Part shown: positions 45,899 through 47,914 of the stretch, one piece after another | How the letters are laid out: every line of letters begins with the position of its first letter | Numbering within the stretch: position 1 is the stretch's first letter | Origin: a virus | Direction: 5' to 3' (one strand) | DNA length: 47,914 bases | Virus record (IMG/VR): IMGVR_UViG_3300031669_000048 | Coordinates: 1 to 47,914 of that record | Position numbers and translations under genes: made by a program | The notes under the pieces: generated by a model | The model's database searches: none | What the model was told of the DNA's origin: nothing | What the model saw: only the letters and a program-made list of their open reading frames with translations

Positions 45899-46362
45899 AC
45901 CACCTTTTTACCGTAAGTATCAGCATAAGTTACACCTACTGCTATAGCCGACCAGACATCTTTGCTTACTCCGTAAAACCAACCAGGTTTCTTTTTTACT
46001 CCTACCATACCAAACCGGTCTATTAATGCTTGCCTTATATTTGAGTCTTTTGCTTTCATATTGTGACATAGGTTTATCTTTACATCTTTGCGGTAAATTC
46101 TTTCCTTATTCTCTATATTTCCAGTTTCCTCCCAGAAACGTCCTATCCAAAACACTGTTTCAAATACATCCGCACCAACTGCCATTCCATAACTGGCAAC
46201 CATTTCTATGGCAAAATGGTCTATGCTTCTAAGTACATTGTTTGCTTGAATAACTTCTAAAACTAATTCATTATCAAACTTCCCGAAATCAACAGGTTTC
46301 AGTTCTCCGTCAAGGATTACATATGCCGACTCGGTTGGGCCTGGGTCAATGGCTAGTATCAC
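45895..46362 (-). CDS. RuvC-like Holliday junction resolvase
   Basis: This 155-residue protein has RuvC-fold motifs: ILAIDPGPTESAYVIL with the first catalytic Asp, HFAIEMVASYGMAVG with the Glu, and KDSNIRQALIDRFGMVG and SKDVWSAIAVGVTYAD with C-terminal acidic residues. Such resolvases process branched DNA before packaging. It starts at GTG after GGAGGGG. Confidence 0.75.
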   Translation of the reverse strand: MILAIDPGPTESAYVILDGELKPVDFGKFDNELVLEVIQANNVLRSIDHFAIEMVASYGMAVGADVFETVFWIGRFWEETGNIENKERIYRKDVKINLCHNMKAKDSNIRQALIDRFGMVGVKKKPGWFYGVSKDVWSAIAVGVTYADTYGKKVV

Positions 46363-46364
46363 CC

Positions 46365-46583
46365 CTACCCCTCCCCCGGCGTGTCGTTTAGGAGTTCAAG
46401 CACCTGCCTAAGTTTTTTATTAATAGCAGCACAAAATAGATTCATCTCATCCCAAACCGGATAAAGCAACTTCTCCACTTCCCGCCGTATCCGCTCCCGC
46501 TCGGCTTTCGCGCCTGACTCTATTCCCTTTGCAGCGGCCTTTTCGAGCATGTCTTTGATAACTGTCTCCATGACTTCGTCCAA
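46365..46583 (-). CDS. Hypothetical coiled-coil protein
   Basis: This 72-residue protein starts at TTG after GGAGGG. It is helical (METVIKDMLEKAAAKGIESGAKAERERIRREVEKLLYPVWDEM). The stop is 3 bases from the resolvase start. No family was recognised. Confidence 0.5.
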   Translation of the reverse strand: MDEVMETVIKDMLEKAAAKGIESGAKAERERIRREVEKLLYPVWDEMNLFCAAINKKLRQVLELLNDTPGEG

Positions 46584-46597
46584 CTTCTAAGCCCTCC

Positions 46598-46780
46598 TTA
46601 GACTGCGTGTTTGCCCCTGTTCGTGCCACACGCTCGACGTGGTGGCCTCACGGGTGTATTCTTGCGCATTGGGTACAGCCTCCTGTGTAGCCCGCCATCG
46701 GGATACTCGCCCATGGCACACTTCCGGCAAAACAGGTCCCCGGTTCTAGCCTGGTGCTTGCGACAGATCAGACAGAGCAT
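46598..46780 (-). CDS. Small zinc-ribbon protein
   Basis: This 60-residue ORF begins MLCLICRKHQARTGDLFCRKCAMGEYPDGG, with CLIC and CRKC pairs. The ATG after AAGGCGGG is chosen over an upstream GTG. It overlaps the preceding gene by 13 bases. Confidence 0.55.
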   Translation of the reverse strand: MLCLICRKHQARTGDLFCRKCAMGEYPDGGLHRRLYPMRKNTPVRPPRRACGTNRGKHAV

Positions 46781-47079
46781 CCGAACCACCCGCCTTCGCG
46801 GTCGCTGATCTTATTCTGCCGCCGCTGATCCATCACCAGCAGGCTGACCTCATCCTCATCCCTGCGAAGGTGCGCCGCTATTCCCGGGCCTGGCGTACCG
46901 GATTTCCAAAGTTCCCTAAAATCCCGTATCTGCACCGGCGTCCAGCAAAAGTCGATATCTTCCAGGATAATCACCATTTCACCCTGGGGTGCTACGGCTC
47001 CCACGGGGCGGCCTACTTTGCCGGTGTATGGCTTAGTTGCGGGGATGTTGTGTTTGTGTAAGGTGCGATGGGATTGCAA
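46768..47079 (-). CDS. Phage HTH-like protein (KIDEVTLLVMD family)
   Basis: This 103-residue protein ends with GIAAHLRRDEDEVSLLVMDQRRQNKISDREGG, a C-terminal motif shared by many Gram-positive phage proteins with a short helix-turn-helix. Its start, TTG after GAGGTGA, is within the initiator-adjacent cluster. Function is unknown; DNA binding is likely. Confidence 0.6.
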   Translation of the reverse strand: MQSHRTLHKHNIPATKPYTGKVGRPVGAVAPQGEMVIILEDIDFCWTPVQIRDFRELWKSGTPGPGIAAHLRRDEDEVSLLVMDQRRQNKISDREGGWFGCSV

Positions 47080-47085
47080 CGGTAA

Positions 47086-47424
47086 TCACCTCGCTCGCCT
47101 GTACTCTCGCTGCTTCGCCAGTGCTGCCAGCCTGGCGCAATCCTGGGAACAATACCGCTGATGGGTACATCTGTGATACTCGAATTTATTCCCGCATCCG
47201 GGCCACGCGCACTCACCGACCTCCAGGGGTATCCGCGGCCTTCCATTTTTCCGGTATTCCGTTGTGATATTGCGGTACTCTTGCATAAATCTGTTTACGT
47301 CCGGAGTTGGTGTATACTTTGCGTAGGCTACAATCGTCCGTAAAAAGGTGCGTACAGATGCGCATTGTTCAGCGGTTAGCGCTTCGGACATTGGGACGCT
47401 ATTATGGGTTTGTGGCATGGGCAT
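47086..47424 (-). CDS. Zinc-ribbon protein next to the initiator
   Basis: This 112-residue protein has ECAWPGCGNKFEYHRCTHQRYCSQDCARLAALAKQREYRR, a Cys/His zinc cluster with a basic tail (residues 76-112). The ATG after GAGGTG is chosen; an earlier ATG at 47442 overlaps the initiator stop. It follows the initiator, so it may assist replication. Confidence 0.6.
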   Translation of the reverse strand: MPMPQTHNSVPMSEALTAEQCASVRTFLRTIVAYAKYTPTPDVNRFMQEYRNITTEYRKNGRPRIPLEVGECAWPGCGNKFEYHRCTHQRYCSQDCARLAALAKQREYRRAR

Positions 47425-47434
47425 TGTTTTCACC

Positions 47435-47914
47435 TCACACATACAAACTGCGGATAAACTCCTTTTTCTTTTGCTCTTTCGGCGATTGCGCTGGGGGATC
47501 TCCTCTTGGCTTGGGTTGACCTGCCTTAGTTTCTCCGTCTTTCCTCAACCAGTTAAGGATCGTGTGATAATGCGATGAGTATTGTTTAAACTTTTTAGGG
47601 AATTGGTGCCCATAAGAATTAAGCCGCTCAATTATTTCATCCGTCTTGGATTGTCCAAATTGTTCAACTAATTTTCGATATTCGTCATCTGTGAGAAGGA
47701 CGAAGTCGAGATATAATGTTTTATCCTTTTTTAGTTTAGTTTTGTTTAGTTTAATAATGGACGCGGTTTGTGTTGTGGTTTGTGTCGCAGTTAGTGCGCG
47801 GTTTGTGTTGCGGTTAGTGTCGCACTTAGTTTCGTTTAAAACGACACAAGTCTCAAATGCCTTGATAGAGTAGAGTGCTGACTGTTGCCCAGAACGGCTT
47901 TTAAATTCAATTCT
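47435..47914 (-). CDS. Replication initiator protein, C-terminal part (crosses the junction)
   Basis: This is the C-terminal half of the initiator that starts at base 343 on the circular map. DFVLLTDDEYRKLVEQFGQSKTDEIIERLNSYGHQFPKKFKQYSSHYHTILNWLRKDGE is the conserved C-terminal domain of Gram-positive phage initiators. A basic tail follows (KPRGDPPAQSPKEQKKKEFIRSLYV). The iteron array sits between the two domains. Confidence 0.85.
   Translation of the reverse strand, partial: RIEFKSRSGQQSALYSIKAFETCVVLNETKCDTNRNTNRALTATQTTTQTASIIKLNKTKLKKDKTLYLDFVLLTDDEYRKLVEQFGQSKTDEIIERLNSYGHQFPKKFKQYSSHYHTILNWLRKDGETKAGQPKPRGDPPAQSPKEQKKKEFIRSLYV
47764..47834. repeat. Iteron array, first half (candidate origin)
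   Basis: Units CGGTTTGTGTTG (47764-47775) and TGGTTTGTGTCG (47776-47787) begin a 12-bp tandem array that continues across the junction; 47788-47834 repeats bases 1-47. Six units in all, about 71 bp, lie inside the initiator's linker. Confidence 0.6.
47788..47914. repeat. Terminal direct repeat (contig overlap), second copy
   Basis: Identical to bases 1-127; see the first copy. On a circle these bases occur once. Confidence 0.9.

Noticed and set aside
1-47914. tRNA, rRNA or integrase genes
   Set aside because: No cloverleaf or recombinase motifs were seen on either strand by eye; a tRNA search program would be decisive.

Overview
The window is a complete, circularly permuted genome of a short-tailed (podovirus-type) phage, assembled as one contig. 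The first 127 bases recur exactly as the last 127, so the unique length is 47,787 bp and one gene, the replication initiator, runs across the junction. Strong GGAGG ribosome binding sites, frequent GTG and TTG starts, a copper-amine-oxidase N-terminal-type domain in the endolysin and in a secreted protein, and rho-independent terminators all point to a Firmicutes host, most likely a spore-forming clostridium of the Peptococcaceae kind (inference; no host gene is present).

Layout. From 47435 through the junction to about 6430 lies a leftward early operon: an initiator carrying a 12-bp iteron array, an ASCH-type protein, an ERF annealing protein, a gp157-like protein, many small zinc-binding proteins and a Cro-like regulator. 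At 6430-6960 there is a divergent Cro/CI switch with at least three near-identical 15-bp operators. Rightward from there come two accessory membrane or secreted proteins and a second replication-like block (7740-9557) whose leader is fully opposed by an antisense small RNA. A leftward unit at 9528-39817 carries lysis genes (holin-like, amidase), a 1498-residue polyvalent virion protein, a structural protein joined to a lytic transglycosylase by an apparent -1 frameshift, tail and connector proteins, coat, scaffold and portal. After the portal come a sugar cassette (neuA-, neuC- and neuB-like genes, a methyltransferase and a 2-hydroxyacid dehydrogenase), the large terminase, an HNH endonuclease and the small terminase. 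Two rightward operons (39914-40666 with a ParB-like protein; 42003-43421 with a PP-loop ATPase) flank a leftward RepA-like block. The remaining leftward genes (43754-47424) include a RuvC-like resolvase and a possible ADP-ribosyltransferase-fold protein.

The most notable element is at about 43585-43757. A single 32-bp type I-C CRISPR repeat sits alone between a strong promoter and a rho-independent terminator, with no cas genes and no second repeat. This is the architecture of an RNA-based anti-CRISPR (solitary repeat unit). Other signals are the antisense RNA at 7783-7869, the frameshifted transglycosylase, nonulosonic-acid genes whose first codons appear to be ACG and ATT, and short direct repeats that flank several accessory genes like cassette boundaries. 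No integrase, tRNA or rRNA gene was found. The combination of CI/Cro, a ParB-like protein and plasmid-like initiators suggests a phage-plasmid lifestyle, which is an inference.
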